Shown: one piece after another, positions 47,001 to 55,009 of the stretch
Layout: every line of letters begins with the position of its first letter
Position numbering within the stretch: the first letter of the stretch is position 1
The notes under the pieces: model-generated
Database searches by the model: none
What the model was told of the DNA's origin: nothing
What the model saw: the letters and a program-made list of their open reading frames with translations, nothing else
Origin: Hephaestia mangrovi
Lineage (GTDB): Bacteria > Pseudomonadota > Alphaproteobacteria > Sphingomonadales > Sphingomonadaceae
Direction of reading: 5' to 3'
Assembly (NCBI RefSeq): GCF_019880555.1
Contig: NZ_JAINVU010000009.1
Coordinates: 1 to 64,000, forward strand
Length of the DNA stretch: 64,000 nucleotides
Position numbers and translations under genes: made by a program

Positions 47001-47205
47001 CGGCTATAATCCGATCTATCGCCGCGGCGAGGGCTATCTCGACGGCAAGGTCACCTTCCGCTTCCCGAAACTGCACACCAACTTCTTCGTCGAAGCGCAG
47101 AACCTGACCAACGAATATTCGGAGAGCTACATCAACAGCGACATGCCGGTGGATTATTATTCGGCCGGCCGCCGCTTCTTCGCCGGGTTCCAGGTCAAGT
47201 TCTGA
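44029..47205 (+). CDS. TonB-dependent receptor (rhamnogalacturonan/rhamnose locus)
   Basis: A 1058-residue outer-membrane receptor. The signal peptide region is LAMAIACSIATPALA, followed by a Gln/Thr/Ala-rich linker, TonB-box-like DILVVGTRA, plug motifs (SAISRKKNANTVVDSIVADD, FPDKNVGDALARITGVQLSRD) and a barrel ending FFAGFQVKF. It is the same general class as the receptor at 27233 but clearly a separate paralogue with a longer N-terminal linker. A strong terminator follows, so it is a monocistronic unit. Placed between PL11 and the rhamnose genes, it probably imports products of the lyases. Confidence 0.92.
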   Translation: MNASRERSPRTFTTTSWLAMAIACSIATPALAAAPQNGASSATDSTAPTQTQTDREDARRTAQSRNQAAAQSTDATAGGTGGDILVVGTRASLRSAISRKKNANTVVDSIVADDIASFPDKNVGDALARITGVQLSRDFGEGTQISIRGVEPDLNRIEVNGVSMLGGNTDGSRSGDFRDLAAELVKSIDVYKGYAVDITEGGIGGTVRVETRRPLELKAPIVSLVASEQYLELTKSWKPRGTLVVGTPHLFGSSRLGVLANITYDNVDTRQDYISNTNWKQLADFDHSDQKTVANPDYANYDTYASCATVSGSSNRLDCERQFFDWAPTVPRYRSWIRHDKRISADLQLQYEVAHNFRAHVEAQLNFRNQELNDNNYSIDLGRYQRFQLDPAIGNLQPQVALDSATVNANHVVTSLTTALNSVNIGTDAAPNYSGADGIIGVQARDFSYDQNSQYYQTGFDWTLGGLNLKGLASHSIATTSGNTNSYAFSTSVAGLTIDRQNALGTPSFVFPGSFDPADPNSYSHFDQVGADGQPLIQSGPTLQYRPTWGRSTENQLKLDADWDTGASFVNRIEYGGQFRWSSFKAYNGGGTRLLDPTTMTYQDSANQNIYTVITDTPPANPAANTVYLTSDQYQQLLSQTTGTIPGAPLFSTLRNAPSDAPSELAIPKFNSDVLGQYYDLSNFNHNLLFQANGLPQIPSYKIDETIADGYLMADYDFHLFGMPVTGNFGVRYAYTKDAGTGTYKRTEIRIKPGSGGGTETVTVGADSASISHSYTDILPAVNANLGITRTLFLRANYAKNLARPKPSDLVPNINCTYDTVDVTDETVCSAGNPDLKPYRADQWEVNLAWYPNRDTMVSIGYYKKYESSFIVPNVTRDNVDLFHDGNTFTVRQSVNGHGAKLDGIEISGQTVFSFLPRPFDGFGVQANFTYARAIETNLTNDATNVALNDYPGLSKYTYNASIFYDKGWLNAKLAYNYRSSWLVVVSDKNNGYNPIYRRGEGYLDGKVTFRFPKLHTNFFVEAQNLTNEYSESYINSDMPVDYYSAGRRFFAGFQVKF

Positions 47206-47249
47206 ACGATCCGGGAGTGCTCGCGAAGCACCCCTCATACTCCCCCTAT

Positions 47250-47280
47250 CGGGCGCCCCAAAACGGGCGCCCGTTTTTTT
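47250..47280 (+). terminator. rho-independent terminator after the TonB receptor
   Basis: A perfect 9-bp stem CGGGCGCCC (47250-47258) / GGGCGCCCG (47265-47273), loop CAAAAC, then seven T (47274-47280). It is the clearest terminator in the window. The 270 bases after it (47281-47550), up to the rhaT stop, hold no gene I can support. Confidence 0.9.
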
Positions 47281-47550
47281 GGCTTGCGTCGCTAGCCGCT
47301 ATTGGTTGCTTCGATCCGGTTCTTTGAAAACCGGCGTTCGCGTTCCAAGCGCTTCATGCGGAGCATATTGCGGCGCCGTCTTGCAGCGGCGGTCAGCGCA
47401 GTGCTTGATGGGCCTTGAGACAAATCGTTTCGACTATCCCGGTGCGAGGCAATGCGATGCTCTAAGGAGCCGACGTGCCGCGATCCGTGAGGGAAAAAGG
47501 CGCGAAAAGGCGCCAAAGACGCGGCCGTCAGATTGAAACGAAGATCAACT

Positions 47551-48696
47551 TCAGGCAGCCAGCATGTTGCCGTAGCCGATGACGGCGGTCGCGATCACCA
47601 GCAGTGCTACGCCCGACCAGACCAGCGTCTTGGTACCGCACGTGGCGTCCCTCCACTCGCGAAAGCCAAAACCCCACAAGGTGCCGAAAATGATGATCGA
47701 CGCCATGTGCAGCGTCCAGGACGAGAAGCCGAAGCGCCCCATCTGGCTCTCGCCCATCGTGTAGAAGAAGAACTGGAAGTACCAGGTCGTACCCGCCAGC
47801 GCGCTCAACAGATAGTTGGCGAGGAGCGGCGCCCGGCCTGGCATCGTGCCGTCATCGTGCAGTTCGATCGGCTCCAGACCCCCGCCCTGCCCCGCGCCCG
47901 GCGATTGCGCCGCCGGCCCTTCCTCCCGGGCGACTCTCATGCCGATCCACTGGCCGGCGCTGCGATTCTTCACGATCAGCCAGGCGCACCAGATCGCATT
48001 GGTGATGAGGCCGCCGAACATTACCAGGCACAGGATCGGCAGACCGGTCCACAGCGGCCCGGTGCCGCGCGCGGCCGACAGCGCCTTGATTGGACCGCCC
48101 GCCGCCAGCCCGAACGCGAAGCACGCCGACATCACGCCCGCGAAGATCGCGACGATGATGCCCTTCCTGAAGTCGAACTCGGCGACCACCTCGGCCTTCT
48201 GCTCGTCCGACAGCATCGCGTCCTTCTGCGCACCCGCTACCGCGACGACGATGATGCCCACCAACGTCAACGCGATACCGCCGAGAATGATGTTCCCCGA
48301 CATATTGGCGATGAGCTGGTCGTAGAATGTGCCCTGGAACAGGGGCGGGATCAGGGTGCCGAACACGGTGCACAGCCCGAGCACGACCGCCATCCCCAGC
48401 GATAGACCGAGGTAGCGCATGGTGAGCCCGTACCCCAGCCCGCCGAAGCCCCACAGCACGCCGAACACGATCGGCCAGACGATCACCGGCGTCGGCGCCG
48501 CGGCCAGCGTGCCCAACAGGTCATGCGTCTGGATCGACGCGATGATCCACGGCGCCAGCAGCCAGGAGAAGATGCCGCCCGTCAGCCAATAGATTTCCCA
48601 TGACCAGCGCTTCACACCCCTGAACGGCACATAGAAGCTCGCCGATGCCAGACCACCGAGCCAGTGATAGACAACGCCGATCAGCGGATTACCCAT
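47551..48696 (-). CDS. rhaT: L-rhamnose/proton symporter RhaT
   Basis: A 381-residue permease with about ten helices, of the RhaT family (EamA-like drug/metabolite superfamily). Family segments: the N-terminal GVVYHWLGGLASASFYVPFRGVK, WEIYWLTGGIFSWLLAPW, GFGGLGYGLTMRYLGLSLG and the C-terminal WYFQFFFYTMGESQMG and SSWTLHMASIIIFGTLWG. It imports free L-rhamnose with H+. It is the last gene of the minus-strand rhamnose operon, 12 bases after the lactonase gene. Confidence 0.94.
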   Translation of the reverse strand: MGNPLIGVVYHWLGGLASASFYVPFRGVKRWSWEIYWLTGGIFSWLLAPWIIASIQTHDLLGTLAAAPTPVIVWPIVFGVLWGFGGLGYGLTMRYLGLSLGMAVVLGLCTVFGTLIPPLFQGTFYDQLIANMSGNIILGGIALTLVGIIVVAVAGAQKDAMLSDEQKAEVVAEFDFRKGIIVAIFAGVMSACFAFGLAAGGPIKALSAARGTGPLWTGLPILCLVMFGGLITNAIWCAWLIVKNRSAGQWIGMRVAREEGPAAQSPGAGQGGGLEPIELHDDGTMPGRAPLLANYLLSALAGTTWYFQFFFYTMGESQMGRFGFSSWTLHMASIIIFGTLWGFGFREWRDATCGTKTLVWSGVALLVIATAVIGYGNMLAA

Positions 48697-48708
48697 GCGA
48701 TCGGTCCC

Positions 48709-49617
48709 CTAGAGGTCCAGCCCGAGGCGGTAGATGCGGTTGGCGTTGCGGCCAAACAGGTCACGGCGCTCGTCTTCCGAAAAGTCGGCGACCAGCGTGT
48801 GATAGGCTTCGAGATAGGCGTCGAAGGGCGCAAACAATTTGTCGGTCGGGGAGTCGCTGGCGAACATGCAGCGGTGCGTGCCGAACAGCTCGATCGCCTC
48901 GATGAGGAACGGGCGAACCTGTTCGATCGTCCAGTCGCGATAGACGAACCCCAGCCCCGACAGCTTGATCGAGACATGCTCGAACGCCGCCAGCGTCTGC
49001 AGGCCATGGCGCCAGCGCGTCACGCCCTCGCGATCGCTGGTGACGGGCATGCCGACATGGTTGATGATGACGGGAATGTCGGGATGGCGCGCGATCAGCG
49101 GCGCCAGCCCCGCCATCTGCCCGGCATAGCATTGCAGATCGAACGACAGCCCGTATTTGGCAAGCAGGCCATAACCGCGCCACCAATCGTCCTCTTGCGT
49201 CACGTCGTGCGGCGAATAGGTGCGCATCGGGTTGATGTGCCAGTTGACGATCTGACGGATGCCGCGGACGTGCGGATGCGCCGCATGGGCCTCAAGCAGC
49301 GGCTCAACGTCATCGCTGTCGAGCGGCGCATAGGCGATGATCGCATTGGGCATGCCGCGGGTTGCGGCAATGCCTTCGAGCCATTCGGTCTCGTCGAGCG
49401 CGCGCTCCGGCGGGGCGCCAGCGTCGATATGGACGATGCCGCGGACGTTCCACTTGCCCGCATCGGCCAGATAATCGTCAAGCAGATAGTTGCGGGCGAT
49501 TGCCTCGGTCGAGCCGTTGGGCCCGCTGTCATCGAACGGCGGGCTCAGCCACGGATAGCGGATATGGGCCAGATCCCACAGATGAACATGGGCATCGACG
49601 AAGGGCGGTCGCGTCAT
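48709..49617 (-). CDS. amidohydrolase-family L-rhamnono-1,4-lactonase
   Basis: A 302-residue amidohydrolase-superfamily enzyme (COG3618). The metal-binding HxH is in FVDAHVHLWD, with later ligands in VNWHINP/VIINHVG and the Asp in CMFASDSPTDK. Members adjacent to sugar-acid dehydratases hydrolyse aldonolactones (rhamnono-, fucono-lactone). Here, between RhaT and the rhamnonate enzymes, L-rhamnono-1,4-lactone is the likely substrate, the second step of the oxidative rhamnose pathway. Assignment to rhamnose rests on context. Confidence 0.85.
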   Translation of the reverse strand: MTRPPFVDAHVHLWDLAHIRYPWLSPPFDDSGPNGSTEAIARNYLLDDYLADAGKWNVRGIVHIDAGAPPERALDETEWLEGIAATRGMPNAIIAYAPLDSDDVEPLLEAHAAHPHVRGIRQIVNWHINPMRTYSPHDVTQEDDWWRGYGLLAKYGLSFDLQCYAGQMAGLAPLIARHPDIPVIINHVGMPVTSDREGVTRWRHGLQTLAAFEHVSIKLSGLGFVYRDWTIEQVRPFLIEAIELFGTHRCMFASDSPTDKLFAPFDAYLEAYHTLVADFSEDERRDLFGRNANRIYRLGLDL

Positions 49618-49671
49618 CTTCCTCTCCGCGGGCGGCGGGCGCCTGTCATGCCGGTCGCCCGCCGCCAGATC

Positions 49672-50421
49672 TCAGAACGTCGTGCGTCCCCCCGACGTAT
49701 CGAAGGTGGACGCCGTGGTGAACGAACATTCCTCGCTCGCCATGAAACACACCATCGCCGCCGATTCCTCGACCTCGCCGAGCCGGCCCATCGGGATTTT
49801 CGAGCGCATGTAATCGACCTGGCTTTGCGGCAACTGGTCGAGGATCGGGCTTTCGAACGTCGCCGGCGTCAGCGCATTGGCGATCACGCCCTTGGTGGCC
49901 AATTCCTTGCCCAGGCTCTTGGTCAAGCCGATGACGCCGGCCTTGGTCGCCGAATAAGCCGACGCATTGGGATTGCCTTCCTTGCCGGCAACCGATGAGA
50001 CGTTGACGATGCGGCCGTAGCCGCGCTCGACCATGTGTGCGCCGATCGTGCGGCAGCAGAAGAAGGTGCCGTTGAGGTTGACCGCGACCACCTTGAGCCA
50101 GCTTTCAACCGCAAATTCGGTGACCGGTGCGGTCGCCCCGGTGATCCCGGCCGAATTGACCAGGATATCGACACTGCCGAGCGCCGAGATCGTCTCGCGC
50201 GCCGCCTGCTCGACGGCGTCGTTGTCGGCGACGTCGACGACGGCGGTGTGCACCACCCCGCCATCGTCCTTGGCCTTGTCGAGTTGGCCGGCATTGAGAT
50301 CCCACAGCGCAACCTTGCCGCCCTCGGCAATGATGCGCTGCCCTACGCTCCAACCGAGCCCGGAGGCGCCACCGGTGATGATCGCGTTGCGGCCCGCGAA
50401 ACGCCCTGCGAAGACACTCAT
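49672..50421 (-). CDS. SDR dehydrogenase, probable 2-keto-3-deoxy-L-rhamnonate 4-dehydrogenase
   Basis: A 249-residue short-chain dehydrogenase: TGGASGLG cofactor site, NSAGITG, catalytic NVSSVAGKEG and YSATKAG. In the characterised sphingomonad route this enzyme oxidises L-2-keto-3-deoxyrhamnonate to the 2,4-diketo acid with NAD+. The gene overlaps the stop of the diketo-acid hydrolase gene by four bases (ATGA), matching consecutive pathway steps. The biochemical assignment is from operon context, the SDR class is seen directly. Confidence 0.85.
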   Translation of the reverse strand: MSVFAGRFAGRNAIITGGASGLGWSVGQRIIAEGGKVALWDLNAGQLDKAKDDGGVVHTAVVDVADNDAVEQAARETISALGSVDILVNSAGITGATAPVTEFAVESWLKVVAVNLNGTFFCCRTIGAHMVERGYGRIVNVSSVAGKEGNPNASAYSATKAGVIGLTKSLGKELATKGVIANALTPATFESPILDQLPQSQVDYMRSKIPMGRLGEVEESAAMVCFMASEECSFTTASTFDTSGGRTTF

Positions 50422-51281
50422 GCCAGCGCCTCCGGGCTGAACGCGACGAAGCGCTGGCGCTGCTCGCCGAGCTTTTCGATGCCGAGCGTGACGACGTCGC
50501 CCGGCTTCAAATACCAGGGCTCTGGCTTCTGGCCGAGACCGACGCCCGGCGGTGTGCCGGTAGTGATAATGTCGCCCGGCTCCAGCGTCATGAATTGCGA
50601 GCAATAGGCGACGATCTGCGCGACGGTGAAGATCATCGTTGCGGTCGAGCCGTCCTGCACGCGCTTGCCGTTGACATCGAGCCACATCTTGAGCGCCTGC
50701 GGATCGCCCACCTCGTCGGCGGTAACCAGCCAGGGGCCGACGGGGCCGAAGGTCGGAAAACCCTTGCCCTTGTCCCAGGTCGGGCCGCGCTCGGTCTGCC
50801 AGTGTCGTTCCGACACGTCGTTGACCACGCAATAGCCGGCGACATGACCCAGCGCGTCGGCTTCTTCGACATAATTGGCTCGCTTGCCGATCACCACGCC
50901 GAGTTCGACTTCCCAGTCGGTCTTCTGTGAATCGCGCGGGATGATGACATCGTCATTGGGCCCCTGCAGGCAACTCACCCATTTGTTGAACACCACCGGC
51001 TCCTCAGGGATCGGCAGGTTCGATTCAGCGGCATGATCGGCATAATTGAGACCGATCGCGACGAACTTGCGCGTGCCTGAGACGGGGACGCCATACCGCG
51101 GGCTGCCATCGACCAGCGGCAAGGCTGCAGGATCGAGCGCAGCGAGCTTGGCAAGCCGGCTCGGCGTCAGCGTGGTGGGATCAATATCGTCGATCTCGGC
51201 CGAAAGGTCGCGAATGCGGCCATCGGCATCGATCAGGCCCGGCTTCTCGCGGCCGGCAGAGCCAAAGCGGCAAAGCTTCAT
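50418..51281 (-). CDS. FAH-family hydrolase, probable 2,4-diketo-3-deoxy-L-rhamnonate hydrolase
   Basis: A 287-residue fumarylacetoacetate-hydrolase-fold enzyme. The N-terminal region MKLCRFGSAGREKPGLID is that of the ureidoglycolate-lyase-like branch. The metal site is seen in PEEPVVFNKWVSCLQGPND, TDWEVELGVVIGKRA and GYCVVNDVSERHWQ, with TGTPPGVGLG near the end. It should split 2,4-diketo-3-deoxy-L-rhamnonate into pyruvate and L-lactate, the final step of the pathway. Translationally coupled to the SDR gene downstream and 12 bases after the dehydratase. Confidence 0.88.
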   Translation of the reverse strand: MKLCRFGSAGREKPGLIDADGRIRDLSAEIDDIDPTTLTPSRLAKLAALDPAALPLVDGSPRYGVPVSGTRKFVAIGLNYADHAAESNLPIPEEPVVFNKWVSCLQGPNDDVIIPRDSQKTDWEVELGVVIGKRANYVEEADALGHVAGYCVVNDVSERHWQTERGPTWDKGKGFPTFGPVGPWLVTADEVGDPQALKMWLDVNGKRVQDGSTATMIFTVAQIVAYCSQFMTLEPGDIITTGTPPGVGLGQKPEPWYLKPGDVVTLGIEKLGEQRQRFVAFSPEALA

Positions 51282-51293
51282 GAAACGATTTCC

Positions 51294-52481
51294 TCAGTGG
51301 GTATAGGGACGGTGGAGCGGAATGTCGCGGTTGAGCTCGACGCCGAACCCCGGCTTGTCGAGTTTGGAGACGTGCATGCGCCCATTCTCGGGCACCGGTT
51401 CGCCCAGCAGTTGCGGCGAGAACATCGGCACGACCTCGTCGGCCTTGGGCGCCATCATGAGGAACTCGGCGAACGGCGAGTTGTGGCGGGTGACGACGAA
51501 ATGATAGCTGTAGACGCTCGATCCGTGCGGCACGACAAGCTTGCCGTGCGCATCTGCCAGCGCCGAGATCTTGAGCAATTCGGTGATGCCGCCGCACCAG
51601 CCCACATCGGGCTGGATAATGTCGCAACACTCCATCTCCATCAGCATGCGGAAGCCCCAACGGGTTGCCTCGTGCTCGCCGGTGGTGACCAGCATCTCCT
51701 TGGGCACGTTGCGCTTCAACGCGGCATACCCCCAATAATCGTCAGGGCTGATCGCTTCCTCGATCCACTTGAGCCCAGCTTCGCGCCAGGCGCGCGTCGC
51801 CAGCCGCGTGGCGTAATCGACGTCGAGCGCCATCCAGCAATCGAGCATCAGCCAGAAATCGTCGCCGACGCGGCTGCGCATCTCGGTCAGTTCGGCAAGG
51901 TTTTTGTTGAGGCCCTCGACGCCCTCCGCAGGGCCATGATGGAGCGGGAGCTTGCCGCCAATAAACCCCATCTGCTTGGCGAGATCGGGCCGCGCGCCTG
52001 TAGAGTAGAACAGCAGCTCGTCGCGCACCGCGCCGCCAAGCAGCTTGTAGACCGGCTCTTGCCTCAGCTTGCCGAGCAGATCCCACAGCGCCAGGTCAAC
52101 GCCCGAGATCGCGTTGATCACCAGCCCCTTGCGCCCGTAATATTGCGTGGAGAAGTACATCTGGTCCCAGATCTTCTCGTAATCCGCCGGATCACGCCCT
52201 TCGAGGAAGCGCGCGAGGTGCTTCTCGACGATGTAGCAGGCGGGCTCGCCGCCGGTCGTCACCGCGAAACCTACAGTGCCGTCCTCAGCCTCGATCTCAA
52301 CGACCAGCGTGCCCAGCACATTGATGCCGAAGCTCTGCCGGCTCTGCCGATATTCGGGATACCGGGCCATCGGAGTGGCGATGTGATCGTCGATCCAGTG
52401 GCCGTCACCCTGATCGTGATAATCCGCCCCGCCCCCGCGCACCACGAAGGCACGGACCTGGGCGATCTTCGGCAGTGTCAT
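51294..52481 (-). CDS. rhmD: L-rhamnonate dehydratase
   Basis: A 395-residue enolase-superfamily dehydratase closely resembling RhmD. The N-terminus has the family's [20 protein letters not shown] loop and [15 protein letters not shown]. Metal ligands are in [11 protein letters not shown] (Asp), [11 protein letters not shown] (Glu) and [12 protein letters not shown] (Glu), and the catalytic His lies in [13 protein letters not shown]. It dehydrates L-rhamnonate to 2-keto-3-deoxy-L-rhamnonate. First gene of the minus-strand operon rhmD-FAH-SDR-lactonase-rhaT, divergent from the IclR regulator with two operator candidates in between. Confidence 0.94.
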   Translation of the reverse strand: MTLPKIAQVRAFVVRGGGADYHDQGDGHWIDDHIATPMARYPEYRQSRQSFGINVLGTLVVEIEAEDGTVGFAVTTGGEPACYIVEKHLARFLEGRDPADYEKIWDQMYFSTQYYGRKGLVINAISGVDLALWDLLGKLRQEPVYKLLGGAVRDELLFYSTGARPDLAKQMGFIGGKLPLHHGPAEGVEGLNKNLAELTEMRSRVGDDFWLMLDCWMALDVDYATRLATRAWREAGLKWIEEAISPDDYWGYAALKRNVPKEMLVTTGEHEATRWGFRMLMEMECCDIIQPDVGWCGGITELLKISALADAHGKLVVPHGSSVYSYHFVVTRHNSPFAEFLMMAPKADEVVPMFSPQLLGEPVPENGRMHVSKLDKPGFGVELNRDIPLHRPYTH

Positions 52482-52535
52482 TTATCGTTTCCTTGAAAGC
52501 CGATGCGCTTCGCAACGCGCGAGACGTCCGTACAT

Positions 52536-52552
52536 ATTCCAGCATATGAAAT
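52536..52552. promoter_or_regulatory. 17-bp palindromic operator candidate, copy 5
   Basis: ATTCCAG-CAT-ATGAAAT, 55 bases before the rhmD start. It lies in the rhmD/iclR intergenic region. Confidence 0.5.
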
Positions 52553-52626
52553 CATGGGACGACAATCGAGAAGCTGTGATAGGAGCCGCACACGTGATCC
52601 TCCTCTCCGATGGATTTCGTTTTACT

Positions 52627-52643
52627 TTCTCATTTTATGGGAT
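52627..52643. promoter_or_regulatory. 17-bp palindromic operator candidate, copy 6
   Basis: TTCTCAT-TTT-ATGGGAT, 14 bases before the ATG of the IclR-type regulator gene. It is consistent with autoregulation. Confidence 0.5.
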
Positions 52644-52656
52644 AGGATGCTAGTTG

Positions 52657-53472
52657 ATGAGACAGAAGTCGTCAAATGAGAAATTGCCGGCCGCATCGGA
52701 AAAGCGCGCCGGGCCGCAAGGCAGCCAAACATTGCTGCGTGGCCTCGACATGCTTGACCAGGTGGTCGACGGGCCGATCCCGCTGCCCGAGCTATCAGCG
52801 CGCATGGGATTGACGCGTTCCACCACGCACCGCCTGGCCAATGCCTTGATCGATCGCGGATTCCTCGTCTTTTTCCCGCGTGAGGGCTATCAACTCGGCC
52901 CGAAGCTGCTCCAACTCGGGTTCCTCGCGCAGAGCCAGGTCGACCTTATCCAGACCGCGCGTCCGCACATCGAATCGCTGGCGATGCGCACCGAAGACAC
53001 GGTGCACCTTGGCCGGCTCGACGACGAGCGCGCGCTCTATCTCGACAAGATTCCCGGCCGTCGCCGCGTCGAGATTTCTAGCCGGGTCGGCGATCGTCAG
53101 CCGCTGACGTCGACCGGCCTCGGCAAGGCATTGATGGTCGATACGCCGCCCAGTGAATGGCGCCGCCTGTTCGATACCGATCACGCCAGTGGCGGTGTGC
53201 CGATCGATTATGCCGTCTGGGAAGAACGGATGAAGAGCTATGCCGCCGCCGGACGCGCCTTCGATCTCGAGGAGAACGAGGACCAGATCCGCTGCGTTGC
53301 CGCGCCGATCCGCGATGCCTCGAACCGCATCGTCGGCGCAATCAGCGTCTCGAGCGCGGCGCAATATATGGACGACCAGCGGATGGACGCACTGAGCGAC
53401 GACGTGCTCGCCACCGCCCGCGCGATCAGCACCGATCTCGGCTGGCAGGACGAAAAAGCCACCAGGAAATAG
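52657..53472 (+). CDS. IclR family transcriptional regulator of the pectin/rhamnose locus
   Basis: A 271-residue regulator. The winged helix-turn-helix is at about residues 25-85 (LLRGLDMLDQVVDGPIPLPELSARMGLTRSTTHRLANALIDRGFL), followed by the IclR effector domain (DTVHLGRLDDERALYLDKIPGRRRVEISSRVG, STGLGKALM, GGVPIDYAVWEERM, CVAAPIRDASNRIVGAISVS). It resembles KdgR-like members that respond to sugar-acid intermediates. The ATG at 52657 is chosen over a TTG one codon earlier. Divergent from rhmD and upstream of rhamnose dehydrogenase; probable repressor of the palindrome-marked genes, with a rhamnonate or keto-deoxy acid as likely inducer (inference). Confidence 0.9.
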   Translation: MRQKSSNEKLPAASEKRAGPQGSQTLLRGLDMLDQVVDGPIPLPELSARMGLTRSTTHRLANALIDRGFLVFFPREGYQLGPKLLQLGFLAQSQVDLIQTARPHIESLAMRTEDTVHLGRLDDERALYLDKIPGRRRVEISSRVGDRQPLTSTGLGKALMVDTPPSEWRRLFDTDHASGGVPIDYAVWEERMKSYAAAGRAFDLEENEDQIRCVAAPIRDASNRIVGAISVSSAAQYMDDQRMDALSDDVLATARAISTDLGWQDEKATRK

Positions 53473-53492
53473 CAGGAAAGGACCGATCACTC

Positions 53493-54257
53493 GTGAAGTT
53501 GCTCGAAGGAAAGACCGTTCTCGTCACCGGTGCCTCGGCAGGCATCGGCCGCGCCGTGGCGATCGGCGCGGCCGAACATGGCGCCAGTGTCGCGATCAAC
53601 TTCGCGCGGGACAATGCCGGCGCCGAGGCCTGCGTCGCGGCGATCGAGGCGACGGGGCAGCGCGGGCTGGCGGTTCAGGGCGACGTTGCCGACCCCGAAA
53701 CCGCCACCGACTTCGTGGCGCGCGCGGTCGAGTCGTTCGGCAAGGTCGACGTGATGGTTTCGAACGCCGGCATCTGCCCATTCCACGCCTTTATCGACAT
53801 GCCCGTCGAGACGTTCGAGCGGACCATGCGCGTCAACATGCACGGTGGCTATTTCATGTGCCAGGCGGCGGCGCGCCGGATGGTCGAGCAAGGCCACGGC
53901 GGGTCGATCATCGCGATGTCGTCGATCTCGGCGCTGGTCGGCGGCGAGTTTCAGACGCACTACACGCCGACCAAGGCCGGGCTTCATTCGCTGATGCAGT
54001 CGGCAGCGATCGCGCTGGGCAGATACAATATCCGCTGCAACTCGCTGCTGCCCGGCACCATCCTCACCGAGATCAACAAGGAAGACCTCGCCGACCAGAA
54101 AAAGCGCGACTATATGGAAGGCCGCATCCCGCTCGGCCGTCTCGGCCAGCCTGAGGACATGGTGGGGCCGACGGTGTTCCTTGCCTCGGACATGGCGCGC
54201 TACGTCACCGGCGCTGCGCTGCTCGTCGACGGCGGCGCCTTCGTCAATCTCCAGTGA
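53493..54257 (+). CDS. SDR dehydrogenase, probable L-rhamnose 1-dehydrogenase
   Basis: A 254-residue SDR: MKLLEGKTVLVTGASAGIGRAV at the start, NAGICPF, catalytic AMSSISALVGGE and YTPTKAG, and the C-terminal VDGGAFVNLQ. It resembles known NAD(P)-dependent L-rhamnose 1-dehydrogenases, which oxidise L-rhamnose to rhamnono-lactone, the first step of the oxidative pathway. The start is GTG at 53493 with GGAAAGGA upstream, 20 bases after the IclR gene. Its stop overlaps the LutA start (GTGA), so the lactate genes are co-translated with it. Confidence 0.88.
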   Translation: MKLLEGKTVLVTGASAGIGRAVAIGAAEHGASVAINFARDNAGAEACVAAIEATGQRGLAVQGDVADPETATDFVARAVESFGKVDVMVSNAGICPFHAFIDMPVETFERTMRVNMHGGYFMCQAAARRMVEQGHGGSIIAMSSISALVGGEFQTHYTPTKAGLHSLMQSAAIALGRYNIRCNSLLPGTILTEINKEDLADQKKRDYMEGRIPLGRLGQPEDMVGPTVFLASDMARYVTGAALLVDGGAFVNLQ

Positions 54258-55009
54258 GCGCCCCGCGCGTCGCCCTGTTCGTCACCTGTCTGGTCGACCT
54301 GATCCGGCCGCGCATCGGCTTCGCCGCGCTGCGCGCGCTGGAGGCGGCCGGGTGCGAGGTGATCGTGCCCTACGCACAGACCTGCTGCGGACAGCCGGCG
54401 CTCAATTCGGGCGACCGCGCCACCGCTGCCGATCTCGCGCGGCGCAACATCGCGATGCTCGACGGGTATGACCAAGTCGTCGTGCCGTCGGGAAGCTGCG
54501 GAGCGACAATTCGCGCGCACTATCCAGAAATCCTTGCGGACGACCCCGAGTGGCTGCCCCGCGCCGAGGAACTCGCCGGCCGCACCTGGGAAATCCTCGC
54601 CTATCTCGACGAGGTGCGCGGCTGGAGGCCAGACACCGCGCTCGACGCCACCGCGGTCTATCACGACAGCTGTTCGGGCCTGCGCGAGCTCGGCGTCAAG
54701 CGGCAACCGCGCCGCCTGCTCGCCGGCGTCGAGGGCCTGACGCTCAAGCCGCTCGACGGCGAGGAAACCTGCTGCGGTTTCGGCGGCACCTTCTGCGTCA
54801 AATATCCCGCGATCTCCGACGCCATCACCACCGAAAAGGCCGCCGCGATCGAAGCCTCCGAGGCGGACCTGCTGCTCGCCGGTGACCTCGGCTGCCTGAT
54901 GAACATGGCCGGCAAGCTCCACCGGCGCGGCGCGCGCACCCGCGCGTTCCACACCATCGAGCTGCTTGCCGGGATGGGCGATGGCCCGGCGATCGGCGAG
55001 GAGGCATGA
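54254..55009 (+). CDS. lutA: L-lactate utilisation Fe-S protein LutA
   Basis: A 251-residue protein with two CCG-type cysteine-rich domains (YAQTCCGQPALNSGD; DGEETCCGFGGTFCVKY), as in LutA/YkgE, plus CLVDLIRP and HDSCSGLRELG with further Cys ligands. It is part of the LutABC complex that oxidises L-lactate to pyruvate. GTG start overlapping the rhamnose dehydrogenase stop; its own stop overlaps lutB. The coupling fits a need to consume the L-lactate made from rhamnose. Confidence 0.92.
   Translation: MSAPRVALFVTCLVDLIRPRIGFAALRALEAAGCEVIVPYAQTCCGQPALNSGDRATAADLARRNIAMLDGYDQVVVPSGSCGATIRAHYPEILADDPEWLPRAEELAGRTWEILAYLDEVRGWRPDTALDATAVYHDSCSGLRELGVKRQPRRLLAGVEGLTLKPLDGEETCCGFGGTFCVKYPAISDAITTEKAAAIEASEADLLLAGDLGCLMNMAGKLHRRGARTRAFHTIELLAGMGDGPAIGEEA

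Noticed and set aside
44302..47238. Long antisense frames across the third TonB receptor
   Set aside because: Shadow frames; the receptor has signal peptide, plug, barrel and terminal Phe strand, and the minus frames have no start context.
47279..47536. 85-residue open frame after the terminator
   Set aside because: No ribosome site, unusual composition and no recognisable similarity; treated as intergenic.
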